Shown piece after piece: positions 43,144-51,659 of a stretch of DNA of 64,000 bases. How positions within the stretch are numbered: the stretch's first letter is position 1; every line of letters begins with the position of its first letter. Both the position numbers and the translations under genes were made by a program. The notes under the pieces were generated by a model. The model had not been told where the DNA came from. It saw only the letters and a program-made list of their open reading frames with translations, and ran no database searches. This DNA comes from JBHJGP01 sp050331695 (lineage in GTDB: Bacteria; Pseudomonadota; Alphaproteobacteria; Geminicoccales; Geminicoccaceae). Location: positions 186,001 through 250,000 of the forward strand of contig JBHJGP010000017.1 of assembly GCA_050331695.1 (NCBI GenBank), read 5' to 3'.

Positions 43144-43162
43144 GCCGGGCCGGCGGCCCGGC
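43144..43162. repeat. GC-rich stem-loop between the binding-protein gene and livG
   Basis: GCCGGGCC, loop GGC, GGCCCGGC, an 8-base perfect stem 12 bases after the binding-protein gene's stop. As at 36508, a hairpin directly follows the gene for the abundant binding protein and could stabilise that part of the mRNA or reduce downstream reading. No T-tract is present. Confidence 0.55.
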
Positions 43163-43173
43163 TCCGGATCAGC

Positions 43174-44445
43174 TCAGAAACCGCCCTTCGGATAGGACAT
43201 GTCCTGATAGCCATCGAACTCGTCGGTCGGATAGACGAACTGCAGCTCGCCGCCGTTCCACTGGGTCATCAGGAACGGCTTGTCATCCGGCAGGCCAACC
43301 TCGTCCCAGTTGAACCGACCGAGAATGGTCCGCACCGGGTCGTCCTTGGTGCGGGCTGAGAGCCATTCGCCCATGGCGGCATTGTCGGTGGATCCGGCGC
43401 CGATCATGGCTTGCTCGATGCCTTGGCAGACGGCGAAGGGAATGGCCGAGTCCTCGTCCGGAGCCTGGCCATAGGCCTCCTCGAAGGCAGTGACGAAATC
43501 GGCATTGGAGAAGGCCTCGCCGGCGAGCGTCGCCTCGAACGGCGCGTCCTGGTGCCAGGACGTGTGGACCAGGACACCGTCCGACGAAGCACCGGTGCCT
43601 TCATGATACTCGGCCTGGGTGCCTTGGGAGAAATAGACCAGCTTGGGTTCGGCGCGCACGGTTTTAAGCGCTCGGGTGAGCTGCACCGCCTCTTCGGCCG
43701 ACGCCGTCAGACCGATGATCATCTCGGGATCGGAGCGCTTGATCGAGTTGGCCAGGTTCAGCCAGTCGTTGAAGCCCTCCTCGGGCCATTTCTCGGTGAA
43801 GACCACCTCGATCCCAAGCTCACCCAGATAGCCTGGAGCCAGATCGGCGACCTCGCTGCCGTCGGCCGGGTTCATCACTTTCTCGCCGAGGAGACCGGCC
43901 TGGATCGCGTTGGCGAAGAAATCGTCGGCGGCGACCACCGCGGCGGTGGCCGGCGCCTCACCCTCCGGCACGCGATCTTCGATGATCCCCCTGAGGGTCG
44001 CACCGATATACTCAGCCGCGTCGGGCTGGAAGTAGAACAGATTGCCGTGCCCCTGGGTGTAGATGCGCAGCGCGCCGCCGGCCGGGATCGGGTGAACCAT
44101 GCCGTTCTTGGCAAGGATGTTGGCGACTGGGAAGGTGAGGCGCGAGGAAAACGTGCCGTAGACGGCGTCGACGCCGTCGACATTGATGAACCGCTCATAC
44201 TGATTGACGGCGGTCGCCGGATCCGAGCGGTTGTCGGACAAGACCAATTCGACCTCGTTGCCTAAGATGCCGCCCCGCTCGTTGATAAGGTTTACGCAGA
44301 GCTCGTAACCTTGCTTGTGCTTTTGACCGGCGATGGAAAAATTGCCGGTCAGCGGCAGCGAGGCGCCGATCTTCACCGTTTCCGCGCTGGCCGTTCCAGA
44401 TAGGAGGGCTGCGGCGGCTGCCAGAGGAAAATATTTGACGCTCAT
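43174..44445 (-). CDS. Liv-type ABC solute-binding protein
   Basis: A 423-residue secreted type I periplasmic binding protein (Peripla_BP_6). Signal peptide MSVKYFPLAAAAALLSGTASA, then ETVKIGASLPLTGNFSIAGQ and the family VELVLSDNRSDPATAVNQYE. ATG 44445 has GGGAGA upstream. It provides the specificity for LivHMGF. Family ligands include branched-chain amino acids, amides, urea and aromatic acids, so the substrate is open. Confidence 0.9.
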   Translation of the reverse strand: MSVKYFPLAAAAALLSGTASAETVKIGASLPLTGNFSIAGQKHKQGYELCVNLINERGGILGNEVELVLSDNRSDPATAVNQYERFINVDGVDAVYGTFSSRLTFPVANILAKNGMVHPIPAGGALRIYTQGHGNLFYFQPDAAEYIGATLRGIIEDRVPEGEAPATAAVVAADDFFANAIQAGLLGEKVMNPADGSEVADLAPGYLGELGIEVVFTEKWPEEGFNDWLNLANSIKRSDPEMIIGLTASAEEAVQLTRALKTVRAEPKLVYFSQGTQAEYHEGTGASSDGVLVHTSWHQDAPFEATLAGEAFSNADFVTAFEEAYGQAPDEDSAIPFAVCQGIEQAMIGAGSTDNAAMGEWLSARTKDDPVRTILGRFNWDEVGLPDDKPFLMTQWNGGELQFVYPTDEFDGYQDMSYPKGGF

Positions 44446-44516
44446 TCTTGGTCTCCCTGATCGTTCTTTTCGGACCCGGCTTCTTTCTCGTGTAGGCTGT
44501 CTTCTCGGGGTTCGCT

Positions 44517-45488
44517 TTACTCCGCAGCCTTGGCTTCGATCTCCAGGCCCGTGGGCATCGGCTTGTCTTCACTCTCCAAAGCGACGCCGGCGGCAAGCGC
44601 CACCGTATCCAGCAACGCGGCAAAGTCTTTCGCCCGATAATCATCCGGCTTGTCCTTGAGATTGGCCGCGCCGAAATGCGCTTGCAATGCCTCGCGGGTT
44701 GCTGCCGTGACCGGCATGGGCACCTCGAGGCGACGGGCGGCACTCAGCCCCAGATCCATGTCCTTACGTAGGAGCTCCGGCGTAAAGGTCGTGGTCCAGT
44801 CGAGGTTCACGAAAGCATTGGTTTTGTACTTGGTGAAAATCGAGCCCATCACCGAATTGTTCATGAAGTCCAGAAAAGCGCTACGAGGCACGCCGGCTTT
44901 CTGGGCGAGGATGGTGATCTCAGCCAGATTCTGGGTGACGACCCCCAAAAAGACATTGTGGGCGATCTTGCAGAACCGGGACAGCTCGCCCTCGCCGACA
45001 TAGGAGACGCCGCAGCCGGCGATCGCCTGGAGCAAGGGTTCTACCTGGTCGAAGGCGTCCCTCGGGCCCGATGCGACCGAACTCAGCTTGCCGGCACGCA
45101 CGCATTTGCCGTTGCCGCTCACGGGCGCCGCGATCAATTGGGCGTCGCGCGCGGCCAGTCGTTCACGAATATCAGCGGACTGTTCGACCCCGATCGATGA
45201 GCAGTCGACGAAAATCGAGGGTACCCGGCTCTGATCGGTTAGCACCCCGTCATCGCCGAAATAGACTTTCTCGACGTCGGCGCCGGTCGAGACCATGGTG
45301 AAGAGGACGTCCACCGCGGCGAGATCCCGCGGTTTGTCGACCAGAGTTGCGCCATGGACCGCCAGCGGTTCCGCCTTGGCCCGCGTGCGGTTCCAAATGT
45401 GAACCTTGTAGCCCGCATCGAGCAGCCGCTCCGCCATGGGATAGCCCATGCGCCCCATGCCGATCCAACCGATAGTCTCTACGCTCAT
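44517..45488 (-). CDS. NAD(P)-dependent beta-hydroxyacid dehydrogenase (3-hydroxyisobutyrate family)
   Basis: A 323-residue beta-hydroxyacid dehydrogenase. N-terminal Rossmann motif GWIGMGRMGYPMAERLLDAG, followed by the FVDCSSIGVEQSADI segment (substrate region) and the catalytic lysine region RFCKIAHNVFLGV. It could oxidise a 3-hydroxyacid or reduce tartronate-semialdehyde. It is first in the operon with the Liv system and lies 149 bases downstream of the nearer of two LacI-type palindromes, so the whole operon is probably repressor-controlled. Confidence 0.85.
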   Translation of the reverse strand: MSVETIGWIGMGRMGYPMAERLLDAGYKVHIWNRTRAKAEPLAVHGATLVDKPRDLAAVDVLFTMVSTGADVEKVYFGDDGVLTDQSRVPSIFVDCSSIGVEQSADIRERLAARDAQLIAAPVSGNGKCVRAGKLSSVASGPRDAFDQVEPLLQAIAGCGVSYVGEGELSRFCKIAHNVFLGVVTQNLAEITILAQKAGVPRSAFLDFMNNSVMGSIFTKYKTNAFVNLDWTTTFTPELLRKDMDLGLSAARRLEVPMPVTAATREALQAHFGAANLKDKPDDYRAKDFAALLDTVALAAGVALESEDKPMPTGLEIEAKAAE

Positions 45489-45636
45489 CTGTCTCTCCGA
45501 TCCCGATACCCGCTCGGTTTGAGCTGTCGCTTACAGGCTGACCGACGGACGATCGTTGGCGGGATATCCCCCTTGGGCTAAGGCAGTAGCCATGGTGCCT
45601 TCTGCGTTGCGTATCCATTCGGTTTGAAACCGGAAC

Positions 45637-45648
45637 GCAATCGATTGC
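45637..45648. promoter_or_regulatory. LacI-type operator 1
   Basis: GCAATCGATTGC, a perfect palindrome of the TGCAATCGATTGCA kind used by LacI/GalR-family repressors (central CG). It lies 149 bases upstream of the dehydrogenase start. An identical copy is 54 bases away. Confidence 0.75.
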
Positions 45649-45690
45649 ACGAACGATATCTCTACAAAACCGTGACGTCAAGAGGGTAAT

Positions 45691-45702
45691 GCAATCGATT
45701 GC
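45691..45702. promoter_or_regulatory. LacI-type operator 2
   Basis: A second GCAATCGATTGC, centre 54 bases from the first (about five helical turns), so one repressor could bridge both by looping. No LacI-family gene is in the window, so the repressor must be elsewhere. The rest of the 275-base gap shows nothing I can name. Confidence 0.75.
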
Positions 45703-45763
45703 GCAATTTCGGCAGTTCATCTTAAAGTCCCGAACACGGAAATGCTTGGCCGGAAAAGCCGGG

Positions 45764-46450
45764 TCACGCCGTGGACGCCGCCTCGCGAATTGCCCGGATG
45801 TTCCGACCATAGGCTGCTGGATCACTTGCGGAACCGCCGTTGAAGACGGCCGAACCGGCGACCAACACGTTGGCGCCTGCTTCGGCGACCAGCGGCGCGG
45901 TTCCAGGTGTGATGCCGCCGTCCACCTGGATATGGATCGGGCGCTCGCCAATGATCTGCCGAAGCTCCCGGATCTTCGGCACCATGGCTTCGATAAAGCG
46001 TTGGCCACCGAAACCGGGATTGACCGTCATGACGCAAACGAGATCGAGCCGGTCAAGGACGGCAGCGATGGCACCCGCCGGCGTCGCCGGGTTTAGCGCC
46101 ACGCCCGCTTTTTTGCCTCGATCTCTGATCGCCTGAAGGGTGCGGTCCAAATGGGGTCCGGCTTCGACATGGGCGGTGATGACGTCAGCGCCGGCATCGG
46201 CAAACGCGGCGATGTAGGGATCGACCGGTGCGATCATCAGATGCACGTCCATCACGGTTTTGACGTGCGGCCGGATCGCCTTGCAGGTTTGAGGACCGAA
46301 GGTGATGTTCGGCACGAAATGGCCGTCCATCACGTCGACATGGACCCAGTCGCAACCCTGGTCCTCGATCGCGCGGCACTCTCGGCCGAAGTCGGCGACG
46401 TCCGCGGCGAGGATCGAAGGCGCAATCTTGATCGTGCGGTCGAAGCTCAT
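45764..46450 (-). CDS. rpe: Ribulose-phosphate 3-epimerase
   Basis: A 228-residue TIM-barrel epimerase. IAPSILAADVADFGRE, VHVDVMDGHFVPNITFGP, MTVNPGFGGQRFIEAM and IQVDGGITPGTA are all canonical. It interconverts ribulose-5-phosphate and xylulose-5-phosphate. The nearby LacI operators lie downstream of its stop, so they belong to the next operon. A second pentose-linked copy elsewhere in the genome is possible. Confidence 0.95.
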   Translation of the reverse strand: MSFDRTIKIAPSILAADVADFGRECRAIEDQGCDWVHVDVMDGHFVPNITFGPQTCKAIRPHVKTVMDVHLMIAPVDPYIAAFADAGADVITAHVEAGPHLDRTLQAIRDRGKKAGVALNPATPAGAIAAVLDRLDLVCVMTVNPGFGGQRFIEAMVPKIRELRQIIGERPIHIQVDGGITPGTAPLVAEAGANVLVAGSAVFNGGSASDPAAYGRNIRAIREAASTA

Positions 46451-46504
46451 GGCGATGTGATCGAAGCCAGACCGATCGACGTCAAGCGATAGTTGGATCA
46501 GGCA

Positions 46505-47971
46505 TCAGCCGAAAATGGGCTCGGCCCCCGGCGGTGGTGTTGCACCGCTGGATCCGCGCCCGATAACGGCTTGCTCGCCGCCGTGGCGCTCGATGAGCGC
46601 GGCCTGGTCGGCTTTGGCCTGCGCATCGATCGCCTCGGGCTCGACAATTGTCCGAAGCTGTCGCTCGAAGGAGGCGAGTGTTTCCGCATGGGCGGGATCG
46701 TTTGCCAAATCGATCAACTCCTCCGGATCGGTTTCGAGATCGAAAAGTTGCGGCGGGAGGCCAACGTAGTGGATGTATTTCCACCGGTGCCGGCGCAGCA
46801 TGAAAACGCCGCTTATCGCACCCTCACCGTGATATTCGCCGAACACGGTCCGCTCTGCCGTATCGGATCCGGCCAAGACGTCAAACAGGCTCGTTCCCGG
46901 CAGATCGACCTGATCGTCCTCTTCAGCGGGCACACCGGCGGCTTCCAGGATCGTCGGTACGAAATCGACTAGCGAGACGGGCGTGACGATCGTGCGGTCG
47001 CGGGGCACGCCTTCGCCGGTCATGATCAGCGGTACGCGCGCGGACTCCTCGTAAAAATTCGATTTCTACCAAAGGCCCCTTACGCCCAGATTATCGCCGT
47101 GGTCGGAAAGGTAGACCACACGCGTGTCGCTGCAGACGCCGGTGGTTTCCAGCGCGTTCAAGATCTGGCCAATATTGTCGTTGAGAAATGAACAAAGACC
47201 AAAGTAGGACGCCGTCGCGAGCCGGCGTTTCTCGTCGTCGAAGAACCGGTCGGTCGTGTAGCTCTTGCGAAACTCGTCGAACCAGGGATGGCGGGGCCAG
47301 TCTTCTGGCCTGCAAGCCTTGGGCAGAGGCATTTGGTCCGGCGGGTACAGGTTGAAGAAGCGCTGGGGGGCGATCAAGGGAAAATGGGGAGCGACCAGGC
47401 CGACATACAAGACCCAGGGGCTCCGGGTTCTTGGTGCTTCATCGGTGATCCAGGCGATCGTCTCGGCGACGATGTCCCGGTCGTAGCGGGTATAGGCCGA
47501 TTCCCCGGGACCGATCTCATCGGCCACCAGATGGCTCTTCTTCCGCTCCGGCAGGGGACTTTTGCGGCGGATCGCCCCCAACAGATCGCCGACGCCCTGG
47601 ACCGCGTGCATCGGCATGCGTTGCTCGTCGAAGCCGGCATTGAGCTCATCGTCGCGATAATGCAGCTTGCCGATCGATATGACCGGTATGCCCGCCGCCT
47701 GAAGCCGATGTCCCCAGGATCGGGGCGTTCCGGTATAGGGGCTCGCATTGCACCAATAGCCGGTCTGGTGCGGATAGAGGCCGGTGGCGAAAGCGGCCCG
47801 CGCCGGCATGCAGATCGGACAATTGGTGTAGGCGTTGCTAAAGCGCGTGCCCCGGGCCGCCAGGCGGTCCAGCACCGGTGTCTTGACGATCGGATGACCG
47901 TAACAGCCGGCATATTGGGCGGCATGCTCGTTCGAGAGGATGAGCAGCAGGTTTTTGGGCTCCGCCGTCAT
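46505..47971 (-). pseudogene. Sulfatase interrupted by one in-frame TAG codon
   Basis: Reads as a single 488-codon sulfatase broken only by TAG at 47066-47068 (codon 302). The upstream part has the formylglycine motif CMPAR (Cys54), GKLHYRD and the metal-site YLSDHGDNLGVRGLW; the downstream part restarts with KSNFYEESARVPLIMTGEG, exactly the family's next segment. A residue usually Gly sits at the stop. The metal-binding N-terminal aspartate also reads as Asn14 (SNEH). No frameshift. It is either a recent nonsense mutation, a sequence error, or unusual readthrough. Separate open pieces are 47066-47971 and 46505-47065. The start overlaps the dehydratase stop (ATGA). Confidence 0.85.
47066..47068 (-). 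other. In-frame amber codon within the sulfatase
   Basis: TAG on the minus strand between codons for GLW and KSN. Fourteen conserved codons follow before the first methionine of the downstream piece, without any shift, so no other lesion is needed to explain the split. Confidence 0.85.
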
Positions 47972-49140
47972 GCTTTTTCCTCGGGCGCGATTTCACCGTA
48001 ATGCTGGGAGAGCTGGTCAAGCCGATGCGCGGCGATCAGCTCTTGATCGAGGCGGACGCCGAGACCGGCGCGATGCCAGGTCGGCGTCAGGCATCCATCC
48101 CCTAGCGCAAGCTTGAGCGAGCCTGCCAATTGCGCGAACAGGGGCGTTTCGTCGAACTGCATCTCAAGGGAATCGAAAGCCGGCAAAACAGCGGCGATAT
48201 GCAGGCTCGCGGCATGGCAGACGGGTCCCGTCGGATTATGCGGCGACACAAGCGCGCCGTGAGCTTCCACCCGTTCCGCCAGGCGGACGAAAATGTCGAG
48301 ACCACCCACATATTTCACGTCCGGCATGATCACGTCATAGGCGCCTGCCTCGAGAAAAGGCTCGAAACTTTCGACGCCGACACCCATTTCCAGCCCTGCC
48401 AGGCGGATGTCCGACCGGTTCGCCTGAGTCCGAAGGCGTGTGATGGCTCCGATCGTCTCAACCCTTTCGGCGATAGGGCATTCGATCAAGTCCGGCGCGA
48501 ACGGGGTGCAGGCGTCGATCATCGTTTCTGCCGCCGCTGGATCAAACCGCCAATGGCAATCGATGCGGAGCTGATGCCCGGCGCCAATCGTCTCGCGAAC
48601 GGCCCGGATTCGCTCTAGGCCCGGCTCGATCAATCGTAAGAGGTCGCCGGCGGCACAGGCTTCTAGAGTGACCTCGTCGAAGGGCGCCAGCTTGAACGTC
48701 TGATGACCGGTTTCGAGCGCGAGCCTTGCGCTCTCGGCGAAGGCTTCGGGCGTGCGCGCAACGCTTCGCCGATTGATGTTGGCGTAAACTGGTATATTCG
48801 TTCGCCTGCTTTCGCCCAGAAGCTCGGACAGGGCCTTGCCGGCACGCTGGCCCTCGAGGTCAAAGGCCGCCAGATCCGCCGCCGAGCGTAAAGCGGCCTC
48901 GCCAAGGTCATTGCCGGGCAAACCTTGCGCGATGCCGGAGGGACTCGCGTCCGCACCGATCAGGTTCGGCAGGAGGCGGGCGGCCGCCTGGGCGACGCGG
49001 GCTTCATCTTTTGGCAGGGTCGCCTCGCCGGTTGCGAGCAGCCCATTCTCATCGATGAGCCGGAGAAAAATCCAGATGGTTGCCGGCGTGATACGTAGGG
49101 CGTCAAGGCGCACCTCGCGGACGCTCGCGGTGTTGGTCAT
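47968..49140 (-). CDS. Enolase-superfamily sugar-acid dehydratase
   Basis: A 390-residue mandelate racemase/muconate-lactonising-type enzyme. The metal ligand region has RIDCHWRFDP, with Asp and His as in galactonate/mannonate dehydratases, then DLIECPIAERVE, VIMPDVKYVGGL and SPHNPTGPVCHAA (general acid/base His). It probably dehydrates a sugar acid. Its stop overlaps the sulfatase start, so the pair could have removed sulfate from, and then dehydrated, a sulfated sugar acid. Confidence 0.85.
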   Translation of the reverse strand: MTNTASVREVRLDALRITPATIWIFLRLIDENGLLATGEATLPKDEARVAQAAARLLPNLIGADASPSGIAQGLPGNDLGEAALRSAADLAAFDLEGQRAGKALSELLGESRRTNIPVYANINRRSVARTPEAFAESARLALETGHQTFKLAPFDEVTLEACAAGDLLRLIEPGLERIRAVRETIGAGHQLRIDCHWRFDPAAAETMIDACTPFAPDLIECPIAERVETIGAITRLRTQANRSDIRLAGLEMGVGVESFEPFLEAGAYDVIMPDVKYVGGLDIFVRLAERVEAHGALVSPHNPTGPVCHAASLHIAAVLPAFDSLEMQFDETPLFAQLAGSLKLALGDGCLTPTWHRAGLGVRLDQELIAAHRLDQLSQHYGEIAPEEKA

Positions 49141-49247
49141 CGGTCTTTCTTGGCCCAGGCTGTCTCCGACAAACCGATCGTGCCACAGCCGGGCTGGACA
49201 AGCATGACCTTATCCGGTCGAAAGGCGAACGGGACCATGCCCCACAT
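49137..49247 (-). CDS. Short ORF, 36 codons, before the dehydratase
   Basis: MWGMVPFAFRPDKVMLVQPG continues to a TGA overlapping the dehydratase ATG by 4 bases. Third-codon positions are GC-rich like a real gene, and the coupling suggests translation. No recognisable family and no ribosome site is visible. It could be the 3' remnant of a larger gene; on the other strand the sulfotransferase starts 36 bases away. Confidence 0.25.
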   Translation of the reverse strand: MWGMVPFAFRPDKVMLVQPGCGTIGLSETAWAKKDR

Positions 49248-49283
49248 CTGCTTGGAGACGATCTGACGAGAACGACGCCCGGC

Positions 49284-50099
49284 TTGGGTAAACCCACCCT
49301 CCTTTTGATCGGAACCCACCACAAGACCGGCTCGGTGTGGATGCGCGAGCTGTTCCAAGCGATCGCCCGCGAGCTCGGACTACCTTTCGAGCGCCTTCCA
49401 GCGCATCAATGGCCGGAGGATATGGATCGACCGGCCGCGCCGTCGCCACGGATCCTTTTCCAGGACCATAGCTTCTTTGCGCTTGTCCCGGAGAGCGTGG
49501 TGGCGGCCGGGATTCACGTCGTTCGCGATCCAAGGGACGTGCTCATCTCGGCGGCCAACTATCACGGCTACGCCCAGGAGCGCTGGCTGCTCCGCAAGCG
49601 ATCGGACTTCGGCGACCGCAGCTATCAGGAGGTCATTCGCGCACTGGATTTCCCGGATGCCGTCCGCTTCGAGATGCGCCACTCCGCGGGCCGGGCCATC
49701 CGCGACATGGTGGGCTTTGACGCCCAGGAGGTTTTTCTGACCGTTGCTTATGAAGATCTCATCAGTGAGCGCCGCCTGGAGCACGCCTCGGCCCTTTTCA
49801 GCCACCTCGGCTTCGATGGCGAGCACCTGGCCCGATGCATCGAGATTTTTTTGGATCCCGCGATCAGCAAGATCACGGCGCAAGGCGCGGTCCAGGCTGA
49901 CAGCGACCACATCCAAAGCGGCGAGGCCGGCCAGTGGCGCTACCTCTACGACGAAGCACTGCTGGCTGCCTTTCGCGAACGGTTCGGCGATGCGCCGGAG
50001 AGGCTCGGCTACCCGCCATCCGATCCGGACCTCCTGATCGACGATCCCGCGCGCCGAGAGCGCTACCTCGCGGACTTCCGGGGGAAACGCGGTTTTTAA
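49284..50099 (+). CDS. Sulfotransferase
   Basis: A 271-residue PAPS-dependent sulfotransferase. The 5'-phosphosulfate loop is LIGTHHKTGSVWMRELF (residues about 8-24), the 3'-phosphate site is VVRDPRDVLISAANYH. Typical fold length. It starts at TTG 49284, as no ATG or GTG fits the frame. It moves sulfate from PAPS to an alcohol or sugar; the acceptor is unknown. It is divergent from the dehydratase-sulfatase unit, so transfer and removal of sulfate are encoded back to back. Confidence 0.82.
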   Translation: MGKPTLLLIGTHHKTGSVWMRELFQAIARELGLPFERLPAHQWPEDMDRPAAPSPRILFQDHSFFALVPESVVAAGIHVVRDPRDVLISAANYHGYAQERWLLRKRSDFGDRSYQEVIRALDFPDAVRFEMRHSAGRAIRDMVGFDAQEVFLTVAYEDLISERRLEHASALFSHLGFDGEHLARCIEIFLDPAISKITAQGAVQADSDHIQSGEAGQWRYLYDEALLAAFRERFGDAPERLGYPPSDPDLLIDDPARRERYLADFRGKRGF

Positions 50100-50377
50100 C
50101 CGCTTTCTCGGCCTGGAGGTGGGCGTTTTCGTATCGACACCGGCCCGATAGACCGTTGCCAAAAGAGCAGCGAAGCGAACGGTGTCTGGATGATCCTCGA
50201 CGCCCGTGGCGCAGGCGCCGATCGCCGGCGCGAAGTCCGGGTTCAAAAATCGTCTGTTGAACGCCGTCCCAGATCCGATCGGGGGCGTGGCGAAAGCCGG
50301 TCGTGTCTGGAGCGCGCACACCTACCGGGGACCGTTTTTTACATCCTTATGGCTCTTGTCGAAGGGTCCGCGAGGGA

Positions 50378-51328
50378 CTAGTGCCGCGCGCCCCTGTAAT
50401 GGGCGATGATCTCCTTCGGCGACAGTTCGGTTTCGGCCTTTCGACCTAGAAAAAAGCCGCCGCTGGCACTGTCGATCGCGTGGGCTTCTGGGATCATCCG
50501 GTCGAAATACTGGAGCCAGAAGAAGGCGAGCTTGGCGGCCTTGCCGACGGCGACGGAACGGAACAGTCCACGGGAGAAATATTCGATCGCCCAAACCAGC
50601 TGAGTGCCGGCATTGGCGGTTTGACCGGACGCGATGAGACCGAAGCGCCGGAACAAATTGCGGTGACCGCTTTCGGTGAAGCGTGTGAAATCGTAAGCGC
50701 CCTCGTGGACATGTTGCATGAAGGGCGTTTCTGCGTAGACCAGACCGTCGTCCTTGAGGACACGCCAGATCTCCCCAACCACTTGATCCGGCTGAAGAAC
50801 ATGCTCCAGCACAGCCTGGATGACGACCGCGTCGAAGCTGCGGTCGGCGACGGGGATCTTGTGGGCGTCGGCGACGAACTGAGTGTAGGCCGTGGCGAAG
50901 ATGTCGAAGCCCGTGAGCCGCAGGCGGGGGTGATCGTAGAGCGGTTGCATCCCTTGGCCGACGCTGCCGCCACCGACCACCAGAATGCGCGCGGGTTCGG
51001 GTCGTGTCTCTAGCTCCTTGATCAGCCGTTCGACATTGCGCGCGGTCACGGCACTCGGCGGTGCCAGGAGCCGCTTGACGATGCTTCGCGCGCCCGTGCG
51101 TGCCGGTCTGTGCAGAACGCTCTCGGCTCTGCTCTTGATCAACTTGTCCCGGTCGAGAACCGAGCTCTCGAAATCGACCAGGATCGGTACGCCGTCGACC
51201 ACCGGGTAGGTGGGGGCGTCATCGCCCTCCGGCTCGGCGACCAGCCTATCCGGCCCCTGCGGCCGAAGCTGTCGTCCCGTCTTGGGACAGCGCAGCACGT
51301 CATCACAAGCCTGCCGATCATCGAGCAT
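50378..51328 (-). CDS. SAM methyltransferase with an N-terminal Trm112-like segment
   Basis: A 316-residue protein. Residues 10-52 read like a Trm112/YcaR zinc-ribbon (LRCPKTGRQLRPQGPD and YPVVDGVPILVD). A class I methyltransferase follows (about 110-260) with ILVVGGGSVGQGM (unusually not D-x-G-x-G), VADRSFDAVVIQAVLEHV and an EIWRVLKDDGLVYAETPF. Related proteins methylate sugars or polysaccharide components. Fused Trm112-like domain is a normal layout of this group. It is divergent from the esterase gene. Confidence 0.8.
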   Translation of the reverse strand: MLDDRQACDDVLRCPKTGRQLRPQGPDRLVAEPEGDDAPTYPVVDGVPILVDFESSVLDRDKLIKSRAESVLHRPARTGARSIVKRLLAPPSAVTARNVERLIKELETRPEPARILVVGGGSVGQGMQPLYDHPRLRLTGFDIFATAYTQFVADAHKIPVADRSFDAVVIQAVLEHVLQPDQVVGEIWRVLKDDGLVYAETPFMQHVHEGAYDFTRFTESGHRNLFRRFGLIASGQTANAGTQLVWAIEYFSRGLFRSVAVGKAAKLAFFWLQYFDRMIPEAHAIDSASGGFFLGRKAETELSPKEIIAHYRGARH

Positions 51329-51659
51329 CTCTCAACTCCCTGAAGTAAAGACCTGCGCATCCCGTAGTCGGACAGGGGCCGCCGCCGCAATCCATCATCG
51401 CTTGCCCGCCAGCGAAAGGCGCGTCGCGGGTCCCGATCATTCCATGGTGTGGCGACGTTCTGTTTTGGGCAGCAGCCCTCAAGGTCCCGGCGCTCGACCG
51501 TCGAGCCGACGAAGATTACGCCGGCGGTCAGGCCCGACCGGGTCCGCTGACGCTGACGTGACCTATCGTGCGCCGGTTCGCCCGTGGTCCAAATTGCCGG
51601 TTGAACGGACGCGTATACTATCCCACAAGACGTGCCCGAAACCCGAGGCGGAATTTTTT
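51329..51659. other. 331-base intergenic region between divergent genes
   Basis: Holds a 15-base inverted repeat GCTCGAC-C-GTCGAGC at 51492-51506 and a TATACT -10-like hexamer at 51614-51619 without a good -35 element. A plus-strand frame is open across it but its codons look like non-coding run-through. I see no gene. Confidence 0.5.

Noticed and set aside
45764..46450. LacI operators as controllers of rpe
   Set aside because: They lie downstream of the rpe stop on the minus strand and upstream of the dehydrogenase, so they belong to that operon.
47066..47068. Amber codon as pyrrolysine or general recoding
   Set aside because: TAG ends other genes here and no pyl gene is visible; a mutation, error or rare readthrough is simpler.
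49380..50321. A 313-codon minus-strand frame opposite the sulfotransferase
   Set aside because: Only its first 70 codons lie in the gap 50100-50321; these look slightly protein-like (GSGTAFNRRFLNPDFAPAIG) but the rest is antisense to the sulfotransferase. A remnant gene cannot be excluded but is not supported.
51210..51659. N-terminal extension of the esterase frame
   Set aside because: The extra 150 codons are Arg/Ser/Pro-rich run-through over an intergenic region and another gene; the signal peptide starts cleanly at ATG 51660.
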